Assembly (NCBI RefSeq): GCF_019443505.1
Contig: NZ_CP080377.1
Span: forward strand, 4,588,001 to 4,652,000
Reading direction: 5' to 3'
Origin: Janthinobacterium sp. PAMC25594
Lineage (GTDB): Bacteria > Pseudomonadota > Gammaproteobacteria > Burkholderiales > Burkholderiaceae_D
DNA: 64,000 nucleotides
This document shows, piece by piece, positions 46,018 to 56,007 of this stretch (the stretch's first letter is position 1; each line of letters starts with the position of its first letter). Below the pieces are notes generated by a model, which was not told where the DNA came from, made no database searches, and saw nothing but the letters and a program-made list of their open reading frames with translations. Made by a program: the position numbers and the translations under genes.

Positions 46018-46442
46018 CAGTGCAGGATCTGCGTTCCCGTGGCGTCGGCCGGCGCGCCACCGGGGGCGATGGAGGCGTGGTGCAGCACGATGCGCCAGCC
46101 GCGCGGCGTTTTGACATACACATTCGTGGCCAGCAGATGTGCCGGGCCGCCTTCTTCCTGGGTCACGCCTTCGATGACGGTGTGCACTGAACTCATCAGG
46201 TTGTGCGTTTCATGCAGCTGCGCCGGCACGATGTGCAGGCCGCCGGCCGTCAAAATGGTTTCCCACGAGGCGCGGATGGCGGCATGGCCGATCAGGCGCG
46301 CGCCGCCCGGGTGGATGCAGACGATTTCCTCGTCGTCGGCCCACAGCGCCATCAGCGCTTCGAGGTCGGCGCGGTGCAAGGCATCGTAGAACGCCGCTTC
46401 GACTTCGGCGGCGCTGCCATTGAGTTCTTTCAGACGTTTCAT
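46017..46442 (-). CDS. NTF2-like / SnoaL-fold protein
   Basis: A 141-aa protein of the nuclear-transport-factor-2-like fold: AAFYDALHRADLEALMALWADDEEIVCIHPGG at the start (two overlapping motifs), ATNVYVKTPRGWRIVLHHAS at the end. Such proteins are small enzymes or ligand binders; YybH/KshI-like members are common. The start at 46442 (MKRLKEL) is preferred to an ATG seven codons upstream. It is coupled to the downstream hydrolase. Function unknown. Confidence 0.78.
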   Translation of the reverse strand: MKRLKELNGSAAEVEAAFYDALHRADLEALMALWADDEEIVCIHPGGARLIGHAAIRASWETILTAGGLHIVPAQLHETHNLMSSVHTVIEGVTQEEGGPAHLLATNVYVKTPRGWRIVLHHASIAPGGAPADATGTQILH

Positions 46443-46500
46443 GACGACTCCGGGCTGGTGCAAATAAAAACGGCGCGCTGGGGGCGCGCCGCTGGGCAGT

Positions 46501-46695
46501 TTAATGATGGCCGGCGCTGGCGCCTTCCTTCAGGGTATACGCCGTGCCGCAGTACGGGCACTTGGCGATACCGTCTTTGTTGAATTCCAGAAACACGCGC
46601 GGATGCGACGACCACAGCGGCATGGCCGGGTTAGGGCAGTGGGCTGGCAAGTCTTTACCGTCGAGTTCGACCGCTGGCTGGGTGGTTTTTGTCAT
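46501..46695 (-). CDS. Zinc-finger domain protein (zf-CHCC, NDUFS6-like)
   Basis: A 64-aa protein with the CHCC zinc site Cys20, His31, Cys46, Cys49 in HCPNPAMPLWSSHPRVFLE and AKCPYCGTAY. This is the bacterial zf-CHCC family, related to the accessory subunit NDUFS6 of complex I. It ends in a His pair. It is 58 bases before the NTF2-like gene on the same strand. Its role in bacteria is not established. Confidence 0.85.
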   Translation of the reverse strand: MTKTTQPAVELDGKDLPAHCPNPAMPLWSSHPRVFLEFNKDGIAKCPYCGTAYTLKEGASAGHH

Positions 46696-46954
46696 CTTGT
46701 CATGCTCCGTGAGGCTGTATGGAAGGAAGTCGGCTGCTGCCAAAAGTACGATTTTAACGGATTCAGGCAGACAGCAAAAATCATGGCTAAAATGGCGGCT
46801 CGATCATCTGCGGCTGCGGCGCGGGTTTTTTGCGGAAATATGGCAGCTGCAGCGCCACACTGACTGGATTCGCCTTGCCGGTATCACCGTTGCGTAGCGC
46901 TACTGCGCGCACCATTGTTGTGCAGTTACCACACTCCGCTTGTCGGGGGTGCGC

Positions 46955-47701
46955 ATGAACACCCGCGTGAGCGCCGTCATGGCCGACAAGGACGAGGCCC
47001 TGCTGAAAGACGCCTGGCGCGCCGGCCTGAACCTGGGCGCGCCCACCCTGCTGGGCATCGCCGCCTGGGGCATGGTGGTGGGCGTGGCCATGGTGAAAAG
47101 CGGTTTGACGGTAGCGCAGGCGGGGGCGATGACCCTGTTCGTGTTTGCCGGCTCGGCCCAGCTCGCCTCCCTGCCCCTGCTGGCCGCGCAAGCGCCCGTG
47201 TGGGTGATCTTCGCCACGGCGCTCGTCGTCAATTTGCGTTTTGTCATCTTTTCCGTGTTGCTGGCCCCGCATTTTTCCCATCTGCCGTGGCGCCAGCGCT
47301 TTGCGCTCGGCTATGTGGCCGGCGACATCACCGTGGGCCTGTTCCTGCAGCGCTACCCCCATGAAACGCCGGACCCGGCCAAGCTGCCCTTCCTCAAGGG
47401 GCTGATTTACCCGAACTGGCTGGCCTGGCAAATCGGTTCCTTCATCGGCATCGTGCTGGGCGCCGTCGTGCCGGCCGAATGGGGACTGGGCTTTGCCGGC
47501 ACGCTGGCGATCCTGTGCGTGACGGTGCCGCTGATCCTCAGCCGTGCCGCCCTGTGCGGCGTGCTGGTGGCGGGCATGGTGGCCGTGCTGGCCTTCAGCC
47601 TGCCGTATAAACTGGGCTTGCTGGTGGCCGTGGTGGTGGGCATGGTCAGCGCCATGGCCGTGGAAGAATTGACAGAAAAATGGACAAAACGCCATGTTTG
47701 A
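46955..47701 (+). CDS. azlC: AzlC-family branched-chain amino acid exporter, large subunit
   Basis: A 248-aa membrane protein with about seven hydrophobic segments. Family stretches include LGIAAWGMVVGVAMVKSGL, TLFVFAGSAQLASLPLLA and VVNLRFVIFSVLLAPH. It works with AzlD to export branched-chain amino acids or their analogues. The start at 46955 follows GGGGG at a good distance; MADKDEALL at 46979 is an alternative. azlD overlaps its end by 8 bases. The 259 bases upstream hold no convincing gene. Confidence 0.87.
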   Translation: MNTRVSAVMADKDEALLKDAWRAGLNLGAPTLLGIAAWGMVVGVAMVKSGLTVAQAGAMTLFVFAGSAQLASLPLLAAQAPVWVIFATALVVNLRFVIFSVLLAPHFSHLPWRQRFALGYVAGDITVGLFLQRYPHETPDPAKLPFLKGLIYPNWLAWQIGSFIGIVLGAVVPAEWGLGFAGTLAILCVTVPLILSRAALCGVLVAGMVAVLAFSLPYKLGLLVAVVVGMVSAMAVEELTEKWTKRHV

Positions 47702-48044
47702 CGGCATAGACTGGGGCAAAGCCGATGTGTGGATCGCCATCGCCGTGCTGGTGGTGGCCACGGCCGCCACGCGCAGCACCTTCTGGCTGGTCGGCCATCA
47801 CATCACCATTCCGCGCCGCGTGGGTGAGATGCTGCGCTATGCGCCGGCCTGCGCGCTGGCGGCCATCATCGCGCCCGACCTGCTGATGGAGGGGCAGCAG
47901 CTGCACTTTGAATTGTCCAATTTGAAACTGTTATCCGGTATTGCCGCCACGCTCTTTTTCGTGATGCGCCGCAATATGCTGCAAACCATCGTGTTTGGCA
48001 TGCTGGTTTTCACGGGCTTGCGACTGTTGCATGTTTTTCAGTAA
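47694..48044 (+). CDS. azlD: AzlD-family exporter, small subunit
   Basis: A 116-aa protein with three or four hydrophobic segments ([56 protein letters not shown]). It overlaps azlC by 8 bases, the usual arrangement for this two-part exporter. pgk follows 77 bases later with its own promoter-like TAAAAT element. Confidence 0.87.
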   Translation: MFDGIDWGKADVWIAIAVLVVATAATRSTFWLVGHHITIPRRVGEMLRYAPACALAAIIAPDLLMEGQQLHFELSNLKLLSGIAATLFFVMRRNMLQTIVFGMLVFTGLRLLHVFQ

Positions 48045-48121
48045 AGCAGGACAAATCGGGGATTTGGTCTGGTCATTGCGGTAAAATAGCGCACTTCCTT
48101 CCACTCGTCATCTGGATCGCC

Positions 48122-49333
48122 ATGTCAGCTGTTCTCAACTTCATCCGTCTGCAAGATTTGATCGCCCAAAATGCACTGCAAGGCAAGCGCGTGTTTATCC
48201 GCGCCGACCTGAACGTCCCGCAAGATGACAGTGGCAAGATCACCGAAGATACGCGCATCCGCGCCTCGGTGCCGGCCATCCGCGCCGCCCTCGACGCTGG
48301 CGCCGCCGTCATGGTGACGTCGCACCTGGGCCGTCCGACGGAAGGCGAGTTCAAGCCGGCTGACAGCCTGGCGCCCGTGGCCGCCCGTTTGTCCGAGCTG
48401 CTGGGCCAGGAAGTTGCACTGAAACAAAATTGGATCGACGGTGCCGGCCTGGAAAACCTGGCCCCAGGCCAGGTGGTCCTGCTGGAAAACGTGCGCGTCA
48501 ACAAGGGCGAAAAGAAAAACAGCGATGAGCTGGCGCAAAAAATGGCGAAATTGTGCGATATCTACGTCAATGACGCGTTCGGTACGGCCCACCGCGCCGA
48601 AGCATCCACGCACGGCATCGCCAAGTTTGCGCCCGTCGCCTGCGCCGGCCCGCTGCTGGCCGCCGAACTCGATGCGCTGGGCAAAGCTTTGCACGCGCCC
48701 GCCCGCCCGCTGCTGGCCATCGTCGCCGGTTCGAAAGTATCGAGCAAGCTGACCATCCTGAAAGCCCTGTCCGACAAGGTCGATAACCTGATCGTCGGCG
48801 GCGGCATCGCCAACACCTTCATGAAGGCCGTTGGCTTGAACGTCGGCAAGTCGCTGGTGGAAGCGGAACTCGTCGAAGAAGCCAAGGCCATCATCGAGAT
48901 CATGGCCAAGCGCGGCGCGCAAGTGCCGATTCCCGTCGATGTCGTATGCGCCAAGCAGTTTTCGCCTACGGCCGCCGCCACGGTCAAGGACGTGGCCGAC
49001 GTGGCGGACGACGACATGATCCTCGATATCGGCCCGAAAACGGCGGCCCTGCTGGCGCAGCAGATCGCCGCCGCCGGCACCATCGTGTGGAACGGCCCGG
49101 TCGGCGTGTTCGAGTTCGACCAGTTCGGCCACGGCACCAGGACCCTGGCGCTGGCCATTGCCGAGTCGAAAGCATTCTCGATCGCCGGCGGTGGCGACAC
49201 CCTGGCGGCGATTGCCAAATACGATATTACCGATAAAATCAGCTATATCTCGACGGGCGGTGGCGCTTTCCTGGAGTTCCTGGAAGGCAAGACTTTACCC
49301 GCCGTAGAGATCCTGATGCAACGCGCAGGCTGA
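48122..49333 (+). CDS. pgk: Phosphoglycerate kinase
   Basis: A 403-aa glycolytic enzyme that makes ATP from 1,3-bisphosphoglycerate. The N-terminal substrate site shows [13 protein letters not shown] and [11 protein letters not shown]; the C-terminal nucleotide domain shows [20 protein letters not shown] and [14 protein letters not shown] terminator-like hairpin lies between pgk and pyk, so pyk can also be transcribed alone. Length is normal. Confidence 0.97.
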   Translation: MSAVLNFIRLQDLIAQNALQGKRVFIRADLNVPQDDSGKITEDTRIRASVPAIRAALDAGAAVMVTSHLGRPTEGEFKPADSLAPVAARLSELLGQEVALKQNWIDGAGLENLAPGQVVLLENVRVNKGEKKNSDELAQKMAKLCDIYVNDAFGTAHRAEASTHGIAKFAPVACAGPLLAAELDALGKALHAPARPLLAIVAGSKVSSKLTILKALSDKVDNLIVGGGIANTFMKAVGLNVGKSLVEAELVEEAKAIIEIMAKRGAQVPIPVDVVCAKQFSPTAAATVKDVADVADDDMILDIGPKTAALLAQQIAAAGTIVWNGPVGVFEFDQFGHGTRTLALAIAESKAFSIAGGGDTLAAIAKYDITDKISYISTGGGAFLEFLEGKTLPAVEILMQRAG

Positions 49334-49356
49334 TCCAGCCTGACTGTAGTGCCACC

Positions 49357-49383
49357 AAGCGCAGCCTGACCGCTGCGCTTTTA
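49357..49383 (+). terminator. Terminator-like hairpin between pgk and pyk
   Basis: AAGCGCAG (49357-49364) pairs with CTGCGCTT (49373-49380), extended by a C-G pair at the loop, and is followed by T bases. Probably a partial terminator of pgk. Confidence 0.7.
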
Positions 49384-49443
49384 CCTTGCCGGCTGCTGTC
49401 TCAAACCGGCCTTGCTCACCTTCGCTCGCGCACAAGGATTCCT

Positions 49444-50892
49444 ATGCCACGTGGTACAAAAATCGTAGCAACAATCGGCCCCGCCTCCACGGACTTCGAT
49501 ATCCTGGTCAAAATGATACGCGCGGGCGTCGACGTGGTGCGCTTGAATTTTTCCCACGGCAAGGCGCAAGACCATATCGACCGCGCCGCGCTGGTGCGCC
49601 TGGCGGCGGCCGAGTGCGGCCGCGAAGTGGCCATCATGGCCGACATGCAGGGTCCGAAGATTCGCGTCGGCAAGTTCGAAAACACCCGCATTCAGCTGGA
49701 GCAGGGCGAGCGCTTCATCCTCGACGCCAAGTGGGGCGAGAATGGCGAACTGGGCAACCAGGAACGGGTCGGCCTCGACTACAAGGCTTTGCCGCGCGAC
49801 CTGCACAAGGGCGACGTGCTGCTGCTGAACGACGGCCTCATCGTGCTGATCGTCGAGCGCATCCACGGTAGCGAAATCCACACCACCGTCAAGATTGGCG
49901 GCGAGTTGTCGAACAACAAGGGCATCAACCGCCAGGGTGGCGGCCTGTCCGCCCCCGCGCTGACGGCCAAGGATATGGAAGACATCAAGACGGCCATGAG
50001 TTTCCAGGCCGACTATCTGGCCATTTCCTTCCCGAAATGCGCGACCGACATGGAAATGGCGCGCCAGCTGGCCAATATCGCCGGCGAAGCGTACCACCAC
50101 AAGCCGATGATGATCGCCAAGATCGAACGCGCCGAAGCCATTCCTGCCCTGCAAGAAATTCTCGACGCGTCCGACGGCATCATGGTGGCGCGTGGCGATC
50201 TGGCCGTGGAAGTGGGCAATGCGGCCGTGCCGGCCTTGCAGAAGCGCATGATCAAGATGGCGCGCGCGTCGAATAAACTGGCGATCACGGCCACGCAGAT
50301 GATGGAATCGATGATCGTCAACGCCGTGCCGACCCGCGCGGAAGTGTCCGACGTGGCCAATGCCGTGCTCGACGGCACGGACGCCGTCATGACCTCGGCG
50401 GAAACGGCCTCGGGCAAATACCCGATCGAGACGGTGGAAATGATGGCCGCCATCTGCGTCGAAGCGGAACAGTCCGAATACAACAAGCTCGATGCCGATT
50501 TCCTCAACGTCACGTTTACCCGCATCGACCAGTCGATCGCGTATGGCGCGTTGTTTACCGCCCATCACCTGCGCGTAAAAGCCATCGTGGCGCTGACGGA
50601 ATCCGGTTCCACCGCCTTGTGGATGAGCCGCCACAGCATCGACACGCCGATCTACGCGCTCACGCCCAGCGTCACGACTTTGCGCAAAGCCGCGCTGTAC
50701 CGCAATGTTCGGGCGTATCATCTGATGCAGAACGCCCCCAGCGCGCAAGTGCTGAAGCAGGCGGAAGAGCTGCTGGTGGCGCAGGGCATCGTCAAAAAGG
50801 GTGACATGATCGTCGTCACGTGGGGCGAGCCGATGGGCCAGGTGGGTGGCACGAATGCATTAAAGATTGTCACAGTCGGCGAGTTTGATTAA
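49444..50892 (+). CDS. pyk: Pyruvate kinase
   Basis: A 482-aa glycolytic enzyme converting PEP and ADP to pyruvate and ATP. It begins PRGTKIVATIGPAS. The barrel carries NFSHG, the PK signature MIAKIERAEAIPALQEI with the catalytic Lys, and GIMVARGDLAVEVG. The B domain is inserted at about 70-165. A C-terminal allosteric domain is present. It lies between pgk and fba, a usual betaproteobacterial order. Confidence 0.97.
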   Translation: MPRGTKIVATIGPASTDFDILVKMIRAGVDVVRLNFSHGKAQDHIDRAALVRLAAAECGREVAIMADMQGPKIRVGKFENTRIQLEQGERFILDAKWGENGELGNQERVGLDYKALPRDLHKGDVLLLNDGLIVLIVERIHGSEIHTTVKIGGELSNNKGINRQGGGLSAPALTAKDMEDIKTAMSFQADYLAISFPKCATDMEMARQLANIAGEAYHHKPMMIAKIERAEAIPALQEILDASDGIMVARGDLAVEVGNAAVPALQKRMIKMARASNKLAITATQMMESMIVNAVPTRAEVSDVANAVLDGTDAVMTSAETASGKYPIETVEMMAAICVEAEQSEYNKLDADFLNVTFTRIDQSIAYGALFTAHHLRVKAIVALTESGSTALWMSRHSIDTPIYALTPSVTTLRKAALYRNVRAYHLMQNAPSAQVLKQAEELLVAQGIVKKGDMIVVTWGEPMGQVGGTNALKIVTVGEFD

Positions 50893-50971
50893 TAGCTAAG
50901 AATTCAGGCGCTGGCGCGGCAATTAGCCGCGAAGCGCCGCAACGGTTTCTATTGTTCTCTGGAGTATTACC

Positions 50972-52036
50972 ATGTCTCTCGTATCCATGCGTCAACTGCT
51001 GGACCATGCCGCCGAAAACGGTTATGGCATTCCTGCTTTCAACGTCAATAACCTGGAGCAAGTGCAAGCCATCATGGCCGCCGCCGATGCGCTCAACAGC
51101 CCGGTGATCATGCAAGCGTCCGCTGGCGCGCGCAAGTACGCCGGTGAAGCCTTCCTGCGTCACCTGATCGACGCCGCCGTCGAAGCGTATCCGCACATTC
51201 CCGTCGTCATGCACCAGGATCACGGCCAGTCGCCGGCCGTCTGCATGGCCGCCATTCGCTCGGGTTTTACTTCCGTGATGATGGACGGTTCGCTGGAAGC
51301 GGACGGCAAGTCGGTCGCTTCCTACGAATACAACGTGGAAGTGTCGCGTGAAGTGGTGAAATTCTCGCACGCCATCGGCGTGACGGTGGAAGCGGAACTG
51401 GGCGTGCTCGGTTCGCTGGAAACCATGAAGGGCGACAAGGAAGACGGCCACGGCGCCGACGGCACCATGACGCGCGAGCAACTGCTGACGGACGTGGCGC
51501 AGGCTGCCGACTTCGTGCAGCGCACCCAGTGCGACGCGCTGGCGATCGCCATCGGCACCTCGCACGGCGCGTATAAATTCACGCGCAAGCCAACGGGCGA
51601 CATCCTGGCCATCGACCGCATCAAGGAAATCCACGCGCGCATCCCGAACACCCATCTGGTGATGCACGGTTCCTCGTCGGTGCCGCAGGAATTGCTGGCC
51701 ATCATCCGCGAATTCGGCGGCGACATGAAGGAAACCTACGGCGTGCCAGTCGAGGAAATCCAGGAAGGCATCCGTCACGGCGTGCGCAAGATCAACATCG
51801 ACACCGATATCCGCCTGGCGATGACGGCCGCGATCCGCAAATACCTGTTTGAAAATCCATCGAAATTCGACCCGCGCGACTACCTGAAGCCAGCCCGTCT
51901 TGCTGCAGAGCAAATCGTGCGCGCCCGCATGCAGGCATTCGGTTGCGAAGGCCAGGCGTCGAAAATCAAGGTCATCACGATGGAAAAAATGGCCGAGCGC
52001 TACAAGGCCGGCGAGCTGTCGCAAATTGTGAAGTAA
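50972..52036 (+). CDS. fba: Fructose-bisphosphate aldolase, class II
   Basis: A 354-aa zinc aldolase (CbbA type) cleaving fructose 1,6-bisphosphate. Motifs: [19 protein letters not shown], the zinc ligands in [37 protein letters not shown] and the C-terminal [19 protein letters not shown]. It is preceded by CTGGAGTATTACC. Located after pyk and before the purCEK group. Confidence 0.96.
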   Translation: MSLVSMRQLLDHAAENGYGIPAFNVNNLEQVQAIMAAADALNSPVIMQASAGARKYAGEAFLRHLIDAAVEAYPHIPVVMHQDHGQSPAVCMAAIRSGFTSVMMDGSLEADGKSVASYEYNVEVSREVVKFSHAIGVTVEAELGVLGSLETMKGDKEDGHGADGTMTREQLLTDVAQAADFVQRTQCDALAIAIGTSHGAYKFTRKPTGDILAIDRIKEIHARIPNTHLVMHGSSSVPQELLAIIREFGGDMKETYGVPVEEIQEGIRHGVRKINIDTDIRLAMTAAIRKYLFENPSKFDPRDYLKPARLAAEQIVRARMQAFGCEGQASKIKVITMEKMAERYKAGELSQIVK

Positions 52037-52144
52037 AATTCTGTCTGGAACGGGCCGGAAGCTGCATCTCCGTGCCCGATTTTCTCGACCGGCGGGCGTC
52101 TTCCCTGCCTGCCGGTTTCGTTTCATCCAACTATTCCCCCCGCT

Positions 52145-53038
52145 ATGAACAGCCTCTATCAGACTTCCATCCACTCCCTGCCATTGCTGGGCCACGGCAA
52201 GGTCCGCGACAATTACGCCGTCGGCGACGACAAGATCCTGATCGTCACCACGGACCGCCTGTCGGCCTTCGATGTCGTCATGAACGAGCCTATCCCCGGC
52301 AAGGGCAAGGTCCTCAACCAGATGAGCGACTTCTGGTTCGAGAAACTGGGCCACATCGTGCCGAATCACCTGACCGGCGTGGCGCCGGAATCCGTGGTGG
52401 CGCCGGATGAAGTGGAGCAAGTCAAGGGCCGCGCCGTGGTGGCCAAGCGCTTGAAGCCCATCATGGTCGAGGCGGTCGTGCGCGGCTACATCATCGGTTC
52501 GGGCTGGAAAGACTATCAAGATACAGGCAGCATCTGCGGCATCAAGTTGCCAGCCGGCCTGCAACAGGCGGAAAAACTGCCGGAACCGATCTTCACCCCG
52601 GCGGCCAAGGCCGAGCTGGGCGAGCATGACGAAAACATCAGCTTTGCTGAAATGGAAGAGCGCATCGGCGCCGAACTGGCCGCCAAGATGCGCGACGTGG
52701 CCATTGCCCTGTACAAGACGGCCGCCGAGTACGCGGCCACGCGCGGCATCATCATCGCCGACACCAAGTTCGAATTCGGCCTGGACGACAACGGCGTCAT
52801 GCATCTGATGGATGAAGTGCTGACGGCCGACTCGTCGCGCTTCTGGCCCGCCGATTCCTATCAGCCTGGCATTTCGCCGCCGTCGTTCGACAAGCAATTC
52901 GTGCGCGACTACCTGGAAACGCTGACCTGGGGCAAGACCGCACCGGCGCCCGCGCTGCCGGCCGACGTCATCGAAAAAACCCAGGCCAAGTACTTCGAAG
53001 CCATCGAATGCCTGACGGGCGAGAAGCTGAAGGCATAA
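52145..53038 (+). CDS. purC: Phosphoribosylaminoimidazole-succinocarboxamide synthase
   Basis: A 297-aa SAICAR synthetase, a purine-synthesis ATP-dependent ligase joining CAIR and aspartate. Motifs: [55 protein letters not shown] and [15 protein letters not shown]. One base separates it from purE, so the two are translated together. Confidence 0.96.
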   Translation: MNSLYQTSIHSLPLLGHGKVRDNYAVGDDKILIVTTDRLSAFDVVMNEPIPGKGKVLNQMSDFWFEKLGHIVPNHLTGVAPESVVAPDEVEQVKGRAVVAKRLKPIMVEAVVRGYIIGSGWKDYQDTGSICGIKLPAGLQQAEKLPEPIFTPAAKAELGEHDENISFAEMEERIGAELAAKMRDVAIALYKTAAEYAATRGIIIADTKFEFGLDDNGVMHLMDEVLTADSSRFWPADSYQPGISPPSFDKQFVRDYLETLTWGKTAPAPALPADVIEKTQAKYFEAIECLTGEKLKA

Positions 53039-53039
53039 G

Positions 53040-53537
53040 ATGACAGAGCAGAATAAGCCGCTGGTCGGCGTCATCATGGGCTCGTCCTCGGACTGGGAAG
53101 TGATGCAGAACGCGGTTGCCATCCTGAAACAGTTTGGCGTGCCGTACGAAGCGCAAGTCATTTCCGCCCACCGCATGCCCGACGAGATGTATGCGTACGC
53201 GAAAAGCGCGCGCGCGCGCGGCTTGCGCGCCATCATCGCCGGCGCCGGTGGCGCCGCCCACCTGCCTGGCATGGTGGCGGCGATGACCATCGTGCCCGTG
53301 CTGGGCGTGCCCGTGCCGTCGAAATACTTGCGCGGCGAAGATTCCATGCTGTCCATCCTGCAAATGCCCAAGGGCGTGCCCGTGGCCACCTTCGCCATCG
53401 GCGAAGCGGGCGCGGCGAATGCGGCGTTGACGGCGGTGGCGATGCTTGCCGCCAACGACGACGCCCTGGCCGACCAGCTCGAAGCTTTCCGCACCACGCA
53501 AACGGCCGCCGCCAAGGCCATGGTCTTGCCTGAATAA
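53040..53537 (+). CDS. purE: N5-carboxyaminoimidazole ribonucleotide mutase
   Basis: A 165-aa class I PurE that rearranges N5-CAIR to CAIR. The active-site stretch is [16 protein letters not shown] at the start, followed by [15 protein letters not shown] and [17 protein letters not shown]. It sits directly between purC and purK, its upstream partner in the pathway. Confidence 0.96.
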   Translation: MTEQNKPLVGVIMGSSSDWEVMQNAVAILKQFGVPYEAQVISAHRMPDEMYAYAKSARARGLRAIIAGAGGAAHLPGMVAAMTIVPVLGVPVPSKYLRGEDSMLSILQMPKGVPVATFAIGEAGAANAALTAVAMLAANDDALADQLEAFRTTQTAAAKAMVLPE

Positions 53538-53552
53538 TGTGTTTGAAAAATA

Positions 53553-54749
53553 ATGAATAGTAAATCGACTTCCCCATTGCTGCCCGCCGCCAACCCACCG
53601 GCGTGGCTGGGCGTGATGGGCGGCGGCCAGCTCGGCCGCATGTTTGCGCAGGCCGCCCAGAGCATGGGCTATCAGGTTGCCGTACTGGAACCATCGGACG
53701 CCTGCCCTGCGGGGCAGGTGGCGCAGCGTCTGGTGAATGCCGGCTACAGCGATGCGGCCGGGCTTGACGCGCTGGCCGCGCAATGCCTGGCCGTCACCAC
53801 CGAATTCGAAAACGTGCCGGCCGACAGTCTGTCGCGCCTGGCCGAAAGCGTGTTTGTCGCCCCCAACGCCCACGGCGTGTCGGTGGCGCAGGACCGCATC
53901 GCCGAAAAACGTTTCTTTGTCGCCTGCGCCTCGAAATCGGGCGTGCTGCCGGCGCCACATACGGTGATTGCCACGCAGCTTGACATCGATGCCATCAGCG
54001 ACGACTTGCTGCCAGGCATACTGAAAACCGTGCGCATGGGCTATGACGGCAAGGGCCAGTACCGCGTGCGCACGCGCGACGAGGTGCGTGCCGCGTTTGC
54101 GGAAATGGGCGAAGTAACTTGCCTGTTGGAAAAGATGCTGCCGCTGGCGTATGAAGTGTCCGTGCTGACGGCGCGCGGCGTGGACGGTGCATCGGTCGTG
54201 TACCCGATCGCCGAAAACGTGCACCGCGACGGCGTGCTGTTTACCACCACGGTGCCGGGTCCGAACGTGTCCGACGACTGCGCCGCCAGGGCGCAGCGGG
54301 CGGCGCAAGCGATGGTTGCCGAACTCGGCTATGTCGGCGTGCTGTGCATCGAATTTTTCGTGCTCACAGACGGCAGCCTGGTGGTCAATGAAATGGCGCC
54401 GCGTCCGCACAACAGCGGCCACTACACGATGGATGCCTGCGTCACCAGCCAGTTCGCGCAGCAGGTGCGGGCCATGGCGCGCTTGCCGCTGGGCGACGTG
54501 CGCCAGCATTCGCCGGCCGTGATGCTCAACATACTGGGCGACGCCTGGTTTGCCGACGGCAGCGATGCTGCCTGCGAACCGGCGTGGGACCAGGTGCTGG
54601 CGCTGCCGGGCGCCTGTTTGCATCTGTATGGCAAGGACGATCCGCGCCGTGGCCGCAAGATGGGTCACCTGACCTTCATCGCGGCCAGCTTGCCAGAGGC
54701 GCAGCAGCGCCTGCGCGATGCTTGTCTGATTCTGGGAATCGCGCCGTGA
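53553..54749 (+). CDS. purK: N5-carboxyaminoimidazole ribonucleotide synthase
   Basis: A 398-aa ATP-grasp enzyme that carboxylates AIR with bicarbonate. Motifs: [34 protein letters not shown] and [23 protein letters not shown]. The stop overlaps the GTG start of the sua5-type gene (GTGA), so translation is coupled. Confidence 0.96.
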   Translation: MNSKSTSPLLPAANPPAWLGVMGGGQLGRMFAQAAQSMGYQVAVLEPSDACPAGQVAQRLVNAGYSDAAGLDALAAQCLAVTTEFENVPADSLSRLAESVFVAPNAHGVSVAQDRIAEKRFFVACASKSGVLPAPHTVIATQLDIDAISDDLLPGILKTVRMGYDGKGQYRVRTRDEVRAAFAEMGEVTCLLEKMLPLAYEVSVLTARGVDGASVVYPIAENVHRDGVLFTTTVPGPNVSDDCAARAQRAAQAMVAELGYVGVLCIEFFVLTDGSLVVNEMAPRPHNSGHYTMDACVTSQFAQQVRAMARLPLGDVRQHSPAVMLNILGDAWFADGSDAACEPAWDQVLALPGACLHLYGKDDPRRGRKMGHLTFIAASLPEAQQRLRDACLILGIAP

Positions 54750-55765
54750 GCGTGCCCGCGCAAGACCTGGCGGCGGCCGTCGCCGTGCTGGAAGCGGGCG
54801 GCCTCGTCGCTTTCCCGACGGAAACAGTATATGGCCTGGGCGCCGATGCGGAAAACCCGGCCGCTGTGGCGCGCATCTACGAAGCCAAGGGCCGGCCATC
54901 GGACCACCCTGTGATCGTGCACGTGGCGCCCGGTGCCGATTTGGCGCACTGGTCCGATGATCTCCCGCCCGAGGCGCAGCAGCTGGTGGCCGCCTTCTGG
55001 CCCGGCCCGCTGACCCTGATCGTCAGGCGCGCCGCGCATATTCCCGACGCTGTATCCGGCGGCCAGGATACGGTGGGCCTGCGCTGCCCGTCGCATCCGG
55101 TGGCGATCGCATTGCTCCGCGCCTTCAAGGGCGGCAAGGGTGGCCTGGCGGCGCCGTCGGCGAACAAATTCGGCAATGTCAGCCCCACCACGGCGCAGCA
55201 CGTGCGCGATGAGTTCGCGGCGGAACTGGGCAGCGGCTTGCTGGGCCAGATCCTCGATGGCGGCCAGAGCGAGGTCGGTATCGAGTCGACCATCGTCGAC
55301 CTGTCGCGCCTGGCCACGCACGGTCCCGTGCTCTTGCGTCCCGGCCATATCAGCAGCGGGCAAATCGCCGCCGTCATCGGCCGCGCACCGGCCGTGGCGG
55401 ACGCGGCCGCGCCGCGCGCCTCGGGCACGCTGGAATCGCATTACGCACCGCACACGCCTGTTGCGATGCAGCACAGCGACGACGTGCGCGCCATCTTGAA
55501 CCGCCTGCTCAATGACGGGCGTCGCGTGGCCCTGATCCACTACTCGGATCTGCCGCCGGCCAGCGCCAGCGTGCGCCTGGCCGCGACCCCGGAAAATTAC
55601 GCACATGCGCTGTATGCCTCGCTGCGCACGATGGATCAGGTCGGCGCCGAGCTGATACTCGTCGAAGCACCGCCCACCGGCCCCGCGTGGCTGGGCGTGA
55701 ATGACCGTTTGCGGCGCGCCGCGTTCGGCTCAAGTGGTATCTTGCAGCAGTTTCTATCCGCATAA
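54746..55765 (+). CDS. L-threonylcarbamoyladenylate synthase (Sua5 type)
   Basis: A 339-aa Sua5/TsaC enzyme of tRNA t6A synthesis. The YrdC domain shows [18 protein letters not shown] near residue 20, [15 protein letters not shown], and [12 protein letters not shown] linker and C-terminal Sua5 domain follow (about 205-339), which short TsaC proteins lack. The start is GTG 54746, overlapping the purK stop; the frame runs further upstream only as a purK shadow. A terminator follows immediately. Confidence 0.92.
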   Translation: MSVPAQDLAAAVAVLEAGGLVAFPTETVYGLGADAENPAAVARIYEAKGRPSDHPVIVHVAPGADLAHWSDDLPPEAQQLVAAFWPGPLTLIVRRAAHIPDAVSGGQDTVGLRCPSHPVAIALLRAFKGGKGGLAAPSANKFGNVSPTTAQHVRDEFAAELGSGLLGQILDGGQSEVGIESTIVDLSRLATHGPVLLRPGHISSGQIAAVIGRAPAVADAAAPRASGTLESHYAPHTPVAMQHSDDVRAILNRLLNDGRRVALIHYSDLPPASASVRLAATPENYAHALYASLRTMDQVGAELILVEAPPTGPAWLGVNDRLRRAAFGSSGILQQFLSA

Positions 55766-55767
55766 TG

Positions 55768-55790
55768 AAAAGCCCCGCAAGGGGCTTTTT
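55768..55790 (+). terminator. Intrinsic terminator after the sua5-type gene
   Basis: AAAAGCCCC pairs with GGGGCTTTT around a GCAA tetraloop, followed by T. It begins two bases after the stop codon. Confidence 0.9.
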
Positions 55791-55894
55791 CTTGATGCAG
55801 CGCAATAGCGATGCTTGCCACGAAACATCTTATATCCTCCATAATTCAGCTGATCGCCCGGTCATGACAGGGCGCCGGCGGTGTTGTTATTTCG

Positions 55895-55922
55895 TTGATT
55901 TTTAAAACATATTTTCTATACA
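55895..55922 (+). promoter_or_regulatory. Promoter of the GDSL lipoprotein gene
   Basis: TTGATT (55895-55900) and TATACA (55917-55922) are separated by 16 bases in an AT-rich stretch 85 bases before the start codon. This is a plausible sigma-70 promoter; the GAGGAGACAAA ribosome site follows. Confidence 0.5.
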
Positions 55923-56007
55923 AGCCTGAGGAACGATGGCATATTAGTTGGGTAGCGAATAGCACGCCCGTTCGTTTAGAAACCAGAAAAAAGACCGAGG
56001 AGACAAA

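Noticed and set aside
46700..46950. Possible small gene in the gap before azlC
   Set aside because: The only frames are short, with poor starts and low-complexity Ala-rich products; I see only a promoter-type gap.
50870..53665. Very long open frame (931 codons) on the minus strand
   Set aside because: It lies opposite pyk, fba, purC, purE and purK, all with clear motifs; long antisense frames are common in GC-rich DNA and this one is His/Gly/Asp-rich with no domain.
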